Position numbers and translations under genes: made by a program
Notes under the pieces: model-generated
Told to the model about the DNA's origin: nothing
Database searches by the model: none
What the model saw: only the letters and a program-made list of their open reading frames with translations
Part shown: piece by piece, positions 1 through 8,987 of the stretch
Layout of the letters: every line of letters starts with the position of its first letter
Numbering within the stretch: position 1 is the stretch's first letter
From: an uncultured Candidatus Saccharibacteria bacterium
GTDB lineage: Bacteria; Patescibacteriota; Saccharimonadia; Saccharimonadales; Saccharimonadaceae
Direction: 5' to 3'
Length of the DNA stretch: 64,000 bases
NCBI GenBank assembly: GCA_937990725.1
Contig: CALKQS010000015.1
Span: forward strand, 50,468-114,467

Positions 1-222
1 TTCGCGCAGGGCAAGATCGAGCAACTTATCTGCCTCGAAGATAGCCAACTGATACGTGCCAATGTTGGATTTGTCGAGGCTATTCTCAATGGCAAGCCAG
101 CGCGCTTGGTATTTCTCGACATTGAGCACCTTGCCGCCCTGGCGCGTCAGTGCAACAACAGCAGCCAAGATTGCAGCAATGATAATAATACCCACCAGAA
201 GAATCGTCACACCCCCAGACAT
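1..222 (-). CDS. small membrane protein, incomplete at window edge
   Basis: The 74 visible residues begin MSGGVTILLVGIIII and continue past the left edge. One hydrophobic segment (about residues 5-25) would anchor the protein, with a charged soluble part following. The ATG overlaps the gatA stop as TAATG, and GAAAGGAGC lies just upstream, so it is probably translated by coupling to gatA. I do not recognise the family. Co-transcription with gatC and gatA does not by itself imply a role in tRNA amidation. Confidence 0.75.
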   Translation of the reverse strand, partial: MSGGVTILLVGIIIIAAILAAVVALTRQGGKVLNVEKYQARWLAIENSLDKSNIGTYQLAIFEADKLLDLALRE

Positions 223-1631
223 TAGGCGCTCCTTTCTGTAGCCGCTTGGGATGCTACGGCAAGCAGTGTCGCATCACTCTGCATGGGGCCAATCAACTGT
301 GCACCAATTGGCAAGCCCGCCTGGCTCACCCCTGCTGGCACATTCAGTGCAGGTAAGCCTGCCAGACTGGCTGGCACTGTCATGATATCCGCGAGATACA
401 TCTTGAGTGGGTCATCGCTGTTTTCGCCAAGGCCAAAGGCAGGAGTTGGTGCTGTTGGCAAAAGAAGCATGTCGTATTGCCCAAACAGGGCGTTAAATTC
501 GTTGATGAGCAGCGTCCGCGCCTTTTGTGCCTGGAGATAGTACGCGTCGAAATACCCACTACTGAGTACGTAACTACCAATCATAATGCGCCGCTTGTTC
601 TCTGGCATAAAGCCTTCGTCGCGGCTCCGACCATAAAGCTCGGCCAGTATCTTAACTCCCTCAGCGCGATGGCCATAGCGTACACCATCGTAGCGCGCCA
701 GGTTGCTTGAGATCTCAGCTGGTACAACAATGTAGTAGATAGCAAGAGCGTGCTGGAGCATTGGCATACTGACCGTCTCGACCATATGCCCGCGCGATCG
801 CAGCGTATCGGCATACTGGTTGACCGCCTGACGTACCTCCGCATCAACACCATCGCCCATTGCTTCGTTGATGATACCGATTTTCAGCTGTTGCGGTGCC
901 TCGGTTGCGGGCGCGAAGAAGTCGGGCAGCGTCGTCATATCCTTCGGGTCTTGGCCAGCCATGACGTTCATCACCACAGCAATATCCTCAGCACTGCGCG
1001 CAAAGCAGCCCATCGTATCAGTGCTCGAGGCCATTGCCACGACACCATAGCGGCTGGCTGTACCATAGGTTGGCTTGATACCATACACGCCATTGAAACT
1101 GGCGGGTTGGCGAATTGAGCCTCCTGTGTCTGTTCCTAAGGCAAATGGCACAATATCGAGCGCTGTCACTACGGCCGATCCACCACTGCTGCCGCCAGCG
1201 ACCTTCGTCTTGTCGACAGCGTTGTGCGTAGCGCCAAAGTATGAGTTCTCTGTGCTCCCACCATGTGCAAAGGCATCGAGGTTGCTCTTGCCAATGCAGA
1301 TCGCCCCAGCCGCCTCGAGCTTATCTACCACTGTTGCCTGAAGAGGCGTATCAAAATTCTCAAGCATCTTGCTAGCTGCCGTACTCGGTGCACCATACGC
1401 AAGATAGTTATCCTTAACAACGAACGGCACGCCGGCGAGTACCCCAACGTCCTCACCTCGCGCCAGCGCCTCATCAATCTCTTGCGCCCGCTGCAGTGCC
1501 CGCTCCTCTGTCAGGCTCAGCAGGGCGTGGTATTCCTTAGCATCACGCGCCCGCTGTAAAGCCGCTTGTACCTGGGCAGTAGCCGATGTCTGGCCTTGTT
1601 TGATCTGAGCAACTCTCTCTGTAATATTCAT
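222..1631 (-). CDS. gatA: Asp/Glu-tRNA amidotransferase subunit A (GatA)
   Basis: This is the amidase subunit of the GatCAB complex. It releases ammonia from glutamine so that mischarged Glu-tRNA(Gln) or Asp-tRNA(Asn) can be amidated in the cytoplasm. The amidase-signature triad is visible as Lys73 (VVKDNY), Ser148 in GGSSGGS and Ser172 in TDTGGSIR. The 469-residue length is normal. It begins one base after the gatC stop, so the two are an operon. gatB is not in this window, so the complex is encoded at more than one place. Confidence 0.97.
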   Translation of the reverse strand: MNITERVAQIKQGQTSATAQVQAALQRARDAKEYHALLSLTEERALQRAQEIDEALARGEDVGVLAGVPFVVKDNYLAYGAPSTAASKMLENFDTPLQATVVDKLEAAGAICIGKSNLDAFAHGGSTENSYFGATHNAVDKTKVAGGSSGGSAVVTALDIVPFALGTDTGGSIRQPASFNGVYGIKPTYGTASRYGVVAMASSTDTMGCFARSAEDIAVVMNVMAGQDPKDMTTLPDFFAPATEAPQQLKIGIINEAMGDGVDAEVRQAVNQYADTLRSRGHMVETVSMPMLQHALAIYYIVVPAEISSNLARYDGVRYGHRAEGVKILAELYGRSRDEGFMPENKRRIMIGSYVLSSGYFDAYYLQAQKARTLLINEFNALFGQYDMLLLPTAPTPAFGLGENSDDPLKMYLADIMTVPASLAGLPALNVPAGVSQAGLPIGAQLIGPMQSDATLLAVASQAATERSA

Positions 1632-1632
1632 A

Positions 1633-1926
1633 TCACAACACCTTCGGTACTTTTACACACTTATCTGCCTGCTCGGCTGCTAGCCCCAGGAGCTGCTCGC
1701 GCGATACGTCGCTGGCATCTATTGTGTCGGGCCGCCACACATTGGTCAGGCCAGTTACTTGGTAGGTTGGCTCGACACCAGTTGTGTCGAGGGTGGATAG
1801 CTGCTCGATGTAGTGCAGGATATCCTCGAGGTTTTGGCGCAGCGCGGCGACGTCGGCTGAATCGCCAAGACTAATCGAACTTAATTGTGCAAGGTGCTGC
1901 ACATCTTCAGTGGTAATATTACTCAT
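1633..1926 (-). CDS. gatC: Asp/Glu-tRNA amidotransferase subunit C (GatC)
   Basis: GatC is the small scaffold that holds GatA and GatB together. The 97 residues show the family pattern: an N-terminal helix (ITTEDVQHLAQLSSI), a middle helix ending YIEQL, and the terminal VPKVL. A longer open frame exists upstream, but a TACAAT box at 1936-1941 would lie inside that extension. The ATG at 1926 is therefore preferred; it is 9 bases from the box and has no Shine-Dalgarno site. It is the first gene of the gatC-gatA-membrane protein operon. Confidence 0.93.
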   Translation of the reverse strand: MSNITTEDVQHLAQLSSISLGDSADVAALRQNLEDILHYIEQLSTLDTTGVEPTYQVTGLTNVWRPDTIDASDVSREQLLGLAAEQADKCVKVPKVL

Positions 1927-1935
1927 TATGGATAT

Positions 1936-1941
1936 ATTGTA
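1936..1941 (-). promoter_or_regulatory. -10 box of gatC, leaderless type
   Basis: TACAAT on the minus strand with 9 bases to the gatC ATG. It decides the start, because a longer reading frame runs through it. Confidence 0.6.
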
Positions 1942-2027
1942 CCACATTCGGTGCGTGGAATCGCTATATATCAATGAATGAGATGCATCAGAAAAATGTA
2001 AGAGTAAGTGCAGAATCAATACCGATA

Positions 2028-3008
2028 CTAGACTACCTCTAATTTATCACCCTTAGCCCGATTGCAGCGCCAACAGAGTGCTCGCAGATTTCGCTCAGTG
2101 GTGATGCCACCCTTCGATACCGGCACAATATGGTCAACTTCGAGCAAGAGGTGCTTTTCATCTTGGCGTGAGATATGACACTTCTGGCATTCGTAATTGT
2201 CTCTGCGCAAGATAAATCGTCTGAGCTTTGGCGTCATAAGCTGACGCTGAAACCGCGCAGATTTGCGATAGGTTATCTGCTGACTGAGGTATTCCGCCAT
2301 TTTCTGAAGCTTTTTCTCTGTGAGTGTAATATCGAACGAGTAGTTATTGCGCTTGGCGGGCGAACTGTACTTAAATGAATATACGAGAAAATAATTCTTT
2401 TCAAACTTAGGTAATGTATTCGATCCAAGCTGCTTCATCGTCATTTTCTTGAAAATATAGGCTCCAACGTACATTTTGGCATCAATGAAGTCCATAATCT
2501 CGTTGTATTCGCTCCGCAGTATTTCCTCAGTCTTTTTGATTGTGTCGTATTTCTGGAGGATTTGCTCAAGTATTTGCACTGTCTCTTCGTTTATTGTGCG
2601 CTGCGCAAAAAAATATTTGACAATATAGCGGTATGGGTCAAGCTGCGCATTTTTATACACCGTAAGTGTGCTATTCTTCACATGCGCATGCGAAAGCCTC
2701 GACTGCTGCTGGCGAATAAAATGCTTGGTTTCGGGCAAAAAGGCATTGAAGTCGTTATATTCTTGTATTTGCTTGGCAAGCCTCTGCTTGACACTCTGAA
2801 ACTCTGCCGTTTTGTAATAACCACGTGTCCTCCAAAACACGATGCAATAACAAACGACAAAGAATATCACTGGCAAGCAGAGCAGTATAACGTTGCAGAT
2901 AGCAAGTCCAATAAGAATCAACCACCGGATAAACTTCGGTCGACGATCGATCGTTGCCAAGAAATATATCACATATTCTGGCAGGGCGTGAGTATCGCGT
3001 ATAGGCAT
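2028..3008 (-). CDS. membrane-anchored HNH endonuclease-like protein
   Basis: The C-terminal 55 residues form an HNH/McrA-type zinc nuclease fold: CQKC, then VDHIVPVSKGG, then NLRALCWRCNRAKGD, giving the two Cys pairs and the catalytic His. Near the N-terminus (about residues 27-60) there is a long hydrophobic stretch able to form one or two membrane helices. A charged, probably helical region of about 200 residues follows. HNH proteins with an N-terminal membrane anchor are uncommon. Possible roles are DNA handling at the envelope, degradation of incoming DNA, or defence; none is shown here. It has its own leaderless-type promoter, with TATAAT 10 bases before the ATG. Confidence 0.8.
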   Translation of the reverse strand: MPIRDTHALPEYVIYFLATIDRRPKFIRWLILIGLAICNVILLCLPVIFFVVCYCIVFWRTRGYYKTAEFQSVKQRLAKQIQEYNDFNAFLPETKHFIRQQQSRLSHAHVKNSTLTVYKNAQLDPYRYIVKYFFAQRTINEETVQILEQILQKYDTIKKTEEILRSEYNEIMDFIDAKMYVGAYIFKKMTMKQLGSNTLPKFEKNYFLVYSFKYSSPAKRNNYSFDITLTEKKLQKMAEYLSQQITYRKSARFQRQLMTPKLRRFILRRDNYECQKCHISRQDEKHLLLEVDHIVPVSKGGITTERNLRALCWRCNRAKGDKLEVV

Positions 3009-3018
3009 ACTACATCAT

Positions 3019-3024
3019 ATTATA
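3019..3024 (-). promoter_or_regulatory. -10 box of HNH gene, leaderless type
   Basis: TATAAT on the minus strand, 10 bases before the ATG at 3008. No Shine-Dalgarno site is seen between them. Confidence 0.6.
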
Positions 3025-3067
3025 CACTCTGTGCGCATGCCGATCGTGGGGTTACTCAGCTACTGCT

Positions 3068-5041
3068 CTACAACTTGCTCTTCACCTCAGCGATCAGATC
3101 TCGCAATTCGGCTGCTCGCTCAAACTCAAGATTAGCGCTAGCGAGATTCATTTGGCCAGTTAGGTCTTTGATGAGGCTCTTGTATTCATCCTTGGGGATT
3201 TTGCGCAGGTCAAGCTTGGGCACGTCATCCTCTTTTTGCGGGATGATGGAGCGCAGACCTTCGTCGATCGCTTTATTAATGCCACGCGGCGTAATACCAT
3301 GCTCGCGATTGTATGCCTGCTGAATTTCGCGTCGGCGTTTGGTTTCGTCAATCGCTCGGCGCATACTATCGGTGATACTATCGCCATACATAATTACCCT
3401 GCCCTCAACGTGGCGAGCTGCCCGACCAATTGTCTGGATGAGGCTACGCTCGCTACGGAGGAAGCCTTCTTTGTCGGCGTCCATAATCGCCACTAAGCTG
3501 ACTTCTGGCAAGTCGATCCCCTCGCGCAAGAGGTTGATCCCTACCAGGACATCATACAGACCCATGCGCAGATCACGCAAAATGTCACCCCGCTCGAGCG
3601 TGTCTATCTCACTGTGGATATAAGCTGTCTTGATACCGAGGTCGGTCAGGTAGGTAGAGAGATCCTCAGCCATCCGCTTAGTGAGCGTTGTCACGAGCAC
3701 GCGCTGCTGCTGGCTGGTGCGCTCGCGAATTTCTGCAATGAGGTCATCCACTTGCCCTTCCGTTGGGCGAACAATGATTTCTGGGTCGAGCAAACCAGTG
3801 GGGCGAATCACCTGCTGAGCGGGAGCGGGGCTGCGCTCGAGCTCATAATCACCAGGGGTAGCAGAGACATAAATCACTTGGTTGATGTGCTTATCAAATT
3901 CATCAAAACGCAGTGGGCGATTATCCAGCGCGCTTGGCAGGCGAAAGCCATGCTCCACCAGCACTTCTTTGCGAGCGCGGTCACCATTATACATCGCGCG
4001 CACCTGCGGGACAGTCACATGGCTCTCGTCGATCAGCATCAAGAAGTCATCAGGAAAGTAATCGAGCAAGGTAGCTGGCTGCTCACCTGCTTCGCGGTTG
4101 GTGAGGTAGCGACTGTAGTTTTCGATCCCCTTCACGAAGCCGGTCTGCTCGAGCATCTCTAGGTCATACTTAGTGCGCTGGCTCAAGCGCTGCGCCTCGA
4201 GCAGCTTGCCGTGCGTCTCAAACCACTGCTCACGCTCCTCGTATTCCTGCCGAATCCGGTCAATCGCCTGCTTAATTTTCTCCTTGGGCGTTGCATAGTG
4301 GCTGCTCGGAAAGATAGTAAACTCCGCTGGCTCATCGATGATCTCACCAGTGAGCGGGTTGATATGCGTGATCCGGTCCACCTCATCTCCAAAAAATTCC
4401 ACCCGATAGGCCGTCTCTTGCCCTGCTGGAAAGACATCGACCACATCGCCCTTAACGCGAAAAGCACCGCGTGCAAAATCGATATCATTGCGATGGTATT
4501 GGATATCCATCAGCTGGCGCAAGAATTTGTCCTGGACACGCCGCTCACCCTGGCGCACCGTGACGGATAGCTCATAATAATCGGCTGGCGAACCCAGGCC
4601 ATAGATACAGCTCACACTAGCAATGATAATCACATCGCGGCGCGTTAGTAATGCATCAGTCGCCGCATGGCGGAGGCGGTCGATTTCCTCATTGATGGCC
4701 GAATCCTTTTCGATATATGTATCACTGCTGGCAATATATGCTTCTGGCTGATAATAATCAAAATAACTGACAAAGTAGTGTACTTCATTGTCTGGAAAGA
4801 ACTGTTTGAATTCACTAAAGAGCTGCGCGGCAAGCGTTTTATTGTGCGCCAAAACAAGCGTCGGCACGCCACGCTGGGCAATAATATTCGCCATCGTAAA
4901 GGTCTTGCCACTACCAGTTGCGCCAAGCAGTGTCTGCTCGCGCTGGCCCGCCTCCAGGCCACCAAGTAGCTGGGCGATCGCCTGTGGCTGATCACCGGTT
5001 GGTTTGTAAGCAGAACGAAGCTGAAATGGTATGTGCGTCAC
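3068..5041 (-). CDS. uvrB: excinuclease ABC subunit B (UvrB)
   Basis: UvrB is the helicase-like damage-verification subunit of nucleotide excision repair; it receives DNA from UvrA and recruits UvrC. Walker A GATGSGKT is at residues 40-47. The beta-hairpin region (YFVSYFDYYQPEAYI) and the terminal UVR motif (NLEFERAAELRDLI) are present. The 657-residue length is normal. The start is a GTG at 5041, with TACACT ending 7 bases upstream. AAGGAG is also present but abuts the start codon, so it would be a poorly spaced ribosome-binding site. uvrA and uvrC are not in the window. Confidence 0.97.
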   Translation of the reverse strand: MTHIPFQLRSAYKPTGDQPQAIAQLLGGLEAGQREQTLLGATGSGKTFTMANIIAQRGVPTLVLAHNKTLAAQLFSEFKQFFPDNEVHYFVSYFDYYQPEAYIASSDTYIEKDSAINEEIDRLRHAATDALLTRRDVIIIASVSCIYGLGSPADYYELSVTVRQGERRVQDKFLRQLMDIQYHRNDIDFARGAFRVKGDVVDVFPAGQETAYRVEFFGDEVDRITHINPLTGEIIDEPAEFTIFPSSHYATPKEKIKQAIDRIRQEYEEREQWFETHGKLLEAQRLSQRTKYDLEMLEQTGFVKGIENYSRYLTNREAGEQPATLLDYFPDDFLMLIDESHVTVPQVRAMYNGDRARKEVLVEHGFRLPSALDNRPLRFDEFDKHINQVIYVSATPGDYELERSPAPAQQVIRPTGLLDPEIIVRPTEGQVDDLIAEIRERTSQQQRVLVTTLTKRMAEDLSTYLTDLGIKTAYIHSEIDTLERGDILRDLRMGLYDVLVGINLLREGIDLPEVSLVAIMDADKEGFLRSERSLIQTIGRAARHVEGRVIMYGDSITDSMRRAIDETKRRREIQQAYNREHGITPRGINKAIDEGLRSIIPQKEDDVPKLDLRKIPKDEYKSLIKDLTGQMNLASANLEFERAAELRDLIAEVKSKL

Positions 5042-5048
5042 GCTCCTT

Positions 5049-5054
5049 AGTGTA
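5049..5054 (-). promoter_or_regulatory. -10 box of uvrB, leaderless type
   Basis: TACACT on the minus strand, 7 bases before the GTG start. If real, this is a leaderless mRNA that begins at or next to a GTG. Confidence 0.5.
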
Positions 5055-5068
5055 GCATAGCGCGGACC

Positions 5069-5713
5069 TTAAATCACACTCTGGCGATTCATCTCAGCAA
5101 GGAGTTTGTTGTACATTGCTTGTGGGTCTTTGGCATGGTTGATTGCCCCACCAACACTGATCACATCAGCCCCACCCTGGGCAATATGGAAAACATTATC
5201 TACCGTCACGCCACCATCCCAGCCAATCTCGACCCGAGGGTGGATGGCTCGCACCAGCCGAATCTTCTCTATTTGCATCATCCGCGCTTTGCCACCAAAC
5301 TCACCCAGCTTGCCACTAACGATCGACACATAGTCGGCCGTCTCGATATACGATGCCACCGTCTCGGGCACTGTCGTGCGCTGCAGGGCCACCCCAGCAT
5401 GAATACCAGCTTGCTTAACCTGCTGCAAGACAGGGATCAAATCTTCTTTGACTTCGGCATGAAAGATAATCGTGCTGGGCCGCAGCTTAATCAGCTTCTC
5501 AACGTACACGCTAGGGCGCGCCACCATAGCGTGGATGTCAACCGTCCACGACTGAGGCCACCACAGTTGGCCGATCCCCACCGTCTGGCGGGGCGCAAAC
5601 ACGCCATCAGAAATATCAATATGAACCCGCTTGGCAAACGGCATAAAATGCTCTACCGCAGCCTTGTATTCATCAGTTTTTGTACTCAAAATAATTGGTG
5701 CTATGACAGCCAT
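5069..5713 (-). CDS. ribulose-phosphate 3-epimerase-like protein
   Basis: This is a TIM-barrel protein of the Rpe family, which interconverts ribulose 5-phosphate and xylulose 5-phosphate. Family marks are the N-terminal IAPIILST strand, HIDISDGVFAP, IFHAEV, and IGWDGGVTVDN with the phosphate-binding GGADVISVGGAI. Several positions differ from typical Rpe (IAPSILS, HxDxMDGxFVPN), so the substrate is less certain. A nine-base longer start (5722) exists, but the TATAAT box overlaps that ATG. The ATG at 5713, 7 bases downstream of the box, is preferred and gives 214 residues. It is transcribed alone. Confidence 0.82.
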   Translation of the reverse strand: MAVIAPIILSTKTDEYKAAVEHFMPFAKRVHIDISDGVFAPRQTVGIGQLWWPQSWTVDIHAMVARPSVYVEKLIKLRPSTIIFHAEVKEDLIPVLQQVKQAGIHAGVALQRTTVPETVASYIETADYVSIVSGKLGEFGGKARMMQIEKIRLVRAIHPRVEIGWDGGVTVDNVFHIAQGGADVISVGGAINHAKDPQAMYNKLLAEMNRQSVI

Positions 5714-5720
5714 GCCAGAC

Positions 5721-5726
5721 ATTATA
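5721..5726 (-). promoter_or_regulatory. -10 box of rpe-like gene, leaderless type
   Basis: TATAAT overlaps the first possible ATG and lies 7 bases before the second. This favours the second ATG (5713) as the true start. Confidence 0.6.
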
Positions 5727-5788
5727 CGGCGTCTAGCGTGTGTTGTAAAGACGGCGACGGAGTTCTTTCACGTTTGCGAGAGCTAAAC

Positions 5789-6079
5789 TTACGTGCGCGA
5801 AGAGTAGGTATTTGACACTTCCTTAACATCATTCAAGAAAGCGTCATCAAACTTTTCCAAATTTCTCGTTGCATCAACTAACGACTCTAACTCATCCAAT
5901 TCTTGCTGAGATAGTGCGCTGCGTTTTTCTGCTAAATAATCGGTCAATCTTGCACAAATATATTCGACAGCCACAGCCCATTCACCTGCATCATTATATA
6001 GCGTCACTTCTGCTCGGTCAGCTCTTGTTAGGTAAGGGTTTTTATTAGCATAGTCTCGTATCAATTGGGTTACGTGCAT
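5789..6079 (-). CDS. small MafI-like immunity protein (tentative)
   Basis: An acidic, probably all-helical protein of 96 residues. The pattern around LYNDAGEWAVAVEYICARL, then a helix beginning with Ser-Gln-Gln-Glu, resembles small immunity proteins of the MafI type. Those protect cells against polymorphic toxins. The match is from memory of the family pattern and is only suggestive. No toxin gene is adjacent, so it would be an orphan. TATAAT lies 6 bases before the ATG, without a Shine-Dalgarno site. Confidence 0.55.
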   Translation of the reverse strand: MHVTQLIRDYANKNPYLTRADRAEVTLYNDAGEWAVAVEYICARLTDYLAEKRSALSQQELDELESLVDATRNLEKFDDAFLNDVKEVSNTYSSRT

Positions 6080-6085
6080 AACTAC

Positions 6086-6091
6086 ATTATA
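6086..6091 (-). promoter_or_regulatory. -10 box, leaderless type
   Basis: TATAAT on the minus strand, 6 bases before the ATG at 6079. Confidence 0.6.
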
Positions 6092-6099
6092 TCATATTT

Positions 6100-6513
6100 T
6101 CAAATATTTGCTGGGCAACTCCCCGCCTGCGGCCGCGCCATGCCAGTGGTAGCGTAGTAGCGGATGTCGCTGAGATGACGGTCGGTGGCTTGGACGCAGA
6201 ATTTGGTAGCATCGGCGCTCAGCGTAACCTGCACAGCTGTGTCGCTTGGCGGACGGTAACCAACTTGCTCAAGGTTAGTGCTATAGCTTGCACCACTAGC
6301 GCTAGCGTTGGCGTGGTGTGTTTTGATCGCCTCAAGTGCACTGGTGGCTGCCGCACGCGTTGCCACATCGACTGAGCGCCGGCGATAGCCCGAATACGCC
6401 GTCATAGATAGCGTTACGAGTAGGCCTAGGATCGCAATGACAATCATCAGCTCCATGAGCGTGAAACCCTTCTGCCTCCGCTGCATCCACCATACTGCCC
6501 TGCTTTGCCTCAT
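6100..6513 (-). CDS. type IV pilin-like protein (prepilin)
   Basis: A prepilin of 137 residues. A short basic leader ending QRRQKG is followed by FTLMELMIVIAILGLL, the classic prepilin peptidase site (cleavage after Gly, Glu at +5), then a hydrophobic helix and a globular head. One Cys pair near the C-terminus could form a disulfide. The ATG at 6513 is chosen because GGAGGGAG lies upstream; TATAGT and TATGCT boxes further up give a short leader. Longer starts are possible but leave the site unused. No other pilus gene is next to it. Confidence 0.85.
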   Translation of the reverse strand: MRQSRAVWWMQRRQKGFTLMELMIVIAILGLLVTLSMTAYSGYRRRSVDVATRAAATSALEAIKTHHANASASGASYSTNLEQVGYRPPSDTAVQVTLSADATKFCVQATDRHLSDIRYYATTGMARPQAGSCPANI

Positions 6514-6605
6514 TATATTTCTCCCTCCATTAGCATAAGCATATTTAAGCATCACTATAGCAGGTGGAATGGTCAAGGGCAATAGCACTTTTCTTCTTGG
6601 CAGTA

Positions 6606-6611
6606 TATACT
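6606..6611 (+). promoter_or_regulatory. -10 box of rel, leaderless type
   Basis: TATACT, 6 bases before the ATG at 6618. It lies downstream of the alternative start at 6564, which argues against that longer form. Confidence 0.65.
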
Positions 6612-6617
6612 AGGTTT

Positions 6618-8192
6618 ATGGTGACCAAACAAGACGTCCTGACAAAAGCCCGCGGCCTCTATAGCGAAGATCAGCTGTATGAAATTGACCATGCAATCGA
6701 CTTCGCCACCCAGGCACACCATGGGCAAAAGCGCAAAAGCGGTGAACCCTACATTACCCATCCACTGAGCGTTGCAATTATCTTGATCGACTGGGGGATG
6801 GACAGCGACACTATCATCGCGGGTATTCTTCACGACACCGTTGAGGATACCGAGACGTCACTAGACGACATTGAGTCACTTTTTGGACATGATGTGTCCT
6901 TCCTCGTTGATGGCGTGACGAAGGTGAGTCAAGCCCGGGCTGGTATGCGCGACCTCGACCACTATCTCCCCCAGACCAAAGACAACCTGACTAAGCTGCT
7001 CATTGCTGTGGGGCAGGACGTGCGCGTCATCATCATCAAGCTGGCTGATCGGCTGCACAATATGCAGACGCTACAATTCAAGTCGCCCAAAAAGCAGCAA
7101 AAGATCGCCCGAGAAACACTCGAGGTCTTTGCTCCCATGGCCGACCAGCTCGGTATGGGGCGCGTGCGGATGGAGCTAGAGGAGCTTGCTTTTAGCTACC
7201 TTGACCCCAAAGAATACAAACGACTTGAGAAGGTCATGAAGCAGCGCCTAGGCAAAAGTACCCGCAAGCTTGGCGTCGTCCGCCTCGAGGTTGAGCAAGC
7301 GCTCAAGGATGAGAAGCTCGAGTTTGAAATCAATGGGCGGGTTAAGAGCCTCTATAGCCTACACCGCAAACTCCAAAAGCGCGGTAGTCTTGATAATATT
7401 TATGACCTGATGGCACTACGCATCATTGTCCACACTAAGGAAGAGTGCTACTTAGTGCTGGGCATCCTCCACTCGCTCTATCAACCAATGATCGCCCGTA
7501 TCAAAGACTATATTTCCATCCCCAAGCCAAACGGCTACCAGAGCCTCCACACCACGGTCATTACACCCAACAAGCAGATCGTCGAGTTCCAGATCCGCAC
7601 CCGTGATATGCACGAGTATGCCGAGCGTGGTCTTGCCGCCAGCTTCCACTACCAGCAGCAAAAACACAGCAAGGAGTACCTCAAAGGCGACTCCAAACGC
7701 GGCGTGTCAAACCTGCCGGCTCAGCTGCAGTGGATTACGCAACTGCAAGAAATCGCCGCTCGCCTGCGCGCTGGCGAGGATATCCCTCGCGAGCAGTTAT
7801 CGATCGATCTCTTTGGCAATCGCATCTTCGTCTTTTCTCCCAAGGGTGATATTTATAACCTCCCCGAGGGTGCTTTGCCGCTGGACTTTGCCTATGCCAT
7901 CCACTCTGATATCGCCAAGCACGCCTACGGCTTCCGGATCAATGGCAAGATGGAGCCATTTGAGCGGCCACTTGAGAATGGCGATGTTATCGAAGTCCTT
8001 ACTCGTAAGCTCTCATACCCCAAGCCAGGTTGGGCACAGCTCGTTACCACTAGCCACGCCCGCGACAAGCTCCGCCTTCAGCTCAACAAAATCCGCGTCC
8101 AAGCCGTTAATGGCGCGATTAGCCTGACGGATAAAATTATGCCAATTAGTAAGCCTGACGCTGCTTCGAAAAAGTCAAAGAAAAATAACTGA
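6618..8192 (+). CDS. rel: bifunctional (p)ppGpp synthetase/hydrolase (Rel)
   Basis: This enzyme makes and degrades the stringent-response alarmone. The N-terminal HD domain keeps the hydrolase signature LHDTVEDT (His72, Asp73, Glu76, Asp77). The synthetase domain follows, with ADRLHNMQTL and NGYQSLHTTV. A TGS domain (about 400-460) begins with IFVFSPKGDIYNLP. At 524 residues it stops soon after TGS, so the C-terminal ACT/zinc-finger part of full-length RelA/SpoT is missing. That may change ribosome sensing. The ATG at 6618 is chosen because TATACT ends 6 bases upstream. Confidence 0.93.
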   Translation: MVTKQDVLTKARGLYSEDQLYEIDHAIDFATQAHHGQKRKSGEPYITHPLSVAIILIDWGMDSDTIIAGILHDTVEDTETSLDDIESLFGHDVSFLVDGVTKVSQARAGMRDLDHYLPQTKDNLTKLLIAVGQDVRVIIIKLADRLHNMQTLQFKSPKKQQKIARETLEVFAPMADQLGMGRVRMELEELAFSYLDPKEYKRLEKVMKQRLGKSTRKLGVVRLEVEQALKDEKLEFEINGRVKSLYSLHRKLQKRGSLDNIYDLMALRIIVHTKEECYLVLGILHSLYQPMIARIKDYISIPKPNGYQSLHTTVITPNKQIVEFQIRTRDMHEYAERGLAASFHYQQQKHSKEYLKGDSKRGVSNLPAQLQWITQLQEIAARLRAGEDIPREQLSIDLFGNRIFVFSPKGDIYNLPEGALPLDFAYAIHSDIAKHAYGFRINGKMEPFERPLENGDVIEVLTRKLSYPKPGWAQLVTTSHARDKLRLQLNKIRVQAVNGAISLTDKIMPISKPDAASKKSKKNN

Positions 8193-8456
8193 GGTAACGT
8201 TAGATAGTTGCCGCACATCTTGACTTAAGTCTCTAAAATTATCGATCTGCCGCAACTTTGCTCCCTCTATCACCATTATTATCCAACAGATGTGGGTAGC
8301 CTATTGTGATAACCAGCCTGCGAGCCTCTGACTTTCTTGATAAAGCAATATTCTGCAAGTACCGCCTGTTTTATAGTAACCTAGAGAATTTTAGAAGTTG
8401 GAGTAAAAATACAAAATACCCCACTGGGGTATTTTATATTTGCTTAAACACGATAT
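8193..8456. other. intergenic stretch between rel and ppa
   Basis: 264 bases between convergent genes. The only clear element is the terminator at 8413-8435. A few short frames on the minus strand look weakly coding but have no promoter or ribosome-binding site. Confidence 0.5.
8413..8435. terminator. bidirectional terminator rel/ppa
   Basis: A perfect 10-base-pair stem (AAAATACCCC / GGGGTATTTT) with a 3-base loop. A/T runs on both sides let it serve both converging genes. Confidence 0.85.
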
Positions 8457-8987
8457 CTAGCGCTCATTCCAACGCGCAATAGATTCATGAATAATCTGCT
8501 TAGCACGCGCAGTGTCACCAAAGCCTTTTACAACAGTAGTGCCAGGCTTTTTGAGATCTTTATAGTGGTTAAAGTGGTGCTCGATTTGCTTGAGGGTTGC
8601 AGCAGGGAGATCTTCGAGCGAGTTGATTGCATCACCTGTGTTGCGGTCATCTGCTGGTACAACGATCACCTTATCATCCACCTCATCATCATCAACAAAC
8701 TCCAGCACACCAATCACCTTCCCTTCCAAAACGACGCCAGTTGTTAGTGGCTGATCGGTGATGATGAGCGCATCAAGCTCATCGCCATCTTCATCTAGAG
8801 TTTGCGGGATGAAGCCATAGTTAGTTGGCTTGGCAAAAATGGCTGGCTCTACTCGGTCGAGCTTCATCACTGCGAGGTCGCGATCCCATTCAATTTTGTG
8901 GTAGCTCCCCTGCGGAATCTCCACCACTACATTGACGATGCCAGCGTCAACGTCACCAGGCGTCAGTACTTTATTAAAATCTGCCAT
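8457..8987 (-). CDS. ppa: inorganic pyrophosphatase (family I)
   Basis: A soluble pyrophosphatase that hydrolyses PPi to phosphate and pulls biosynthetic reactions forward. The family I signature is visible as DEDGDELDALIIT, preceded by KPTNYGFIPQT, and the metal-binding Asp residues are intact. The 176-residue length is normal. AAAGGAG lies ahead of the ATG, so it has a conventional leader. It is transcribed alone and converges on rel. Confidence 0.96.
   Translation of the reverse strand: MADFNKVLTPGDVDAGIVNVVVEIPQGSYHKIEWDRDLAVMKLDRVEPAIFAKPTNYGFIPQTLDEDGDELDALIITDQPLTTGVVLEGKVIGVLEFVDDDEVDDKVIVVPADDRNTGDAINSLEDLPAATLKQIEHHFNHYKDLKKPGTTVVKGFGDTARAKQIIHESIARWNER

Noticed and set aside
2562..3323. 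Plus-strand reading frame of 253 codons across the HNH gene and uvrB
   Set aside because: It overlaps two well-supported genes on the other strand and has no domain.
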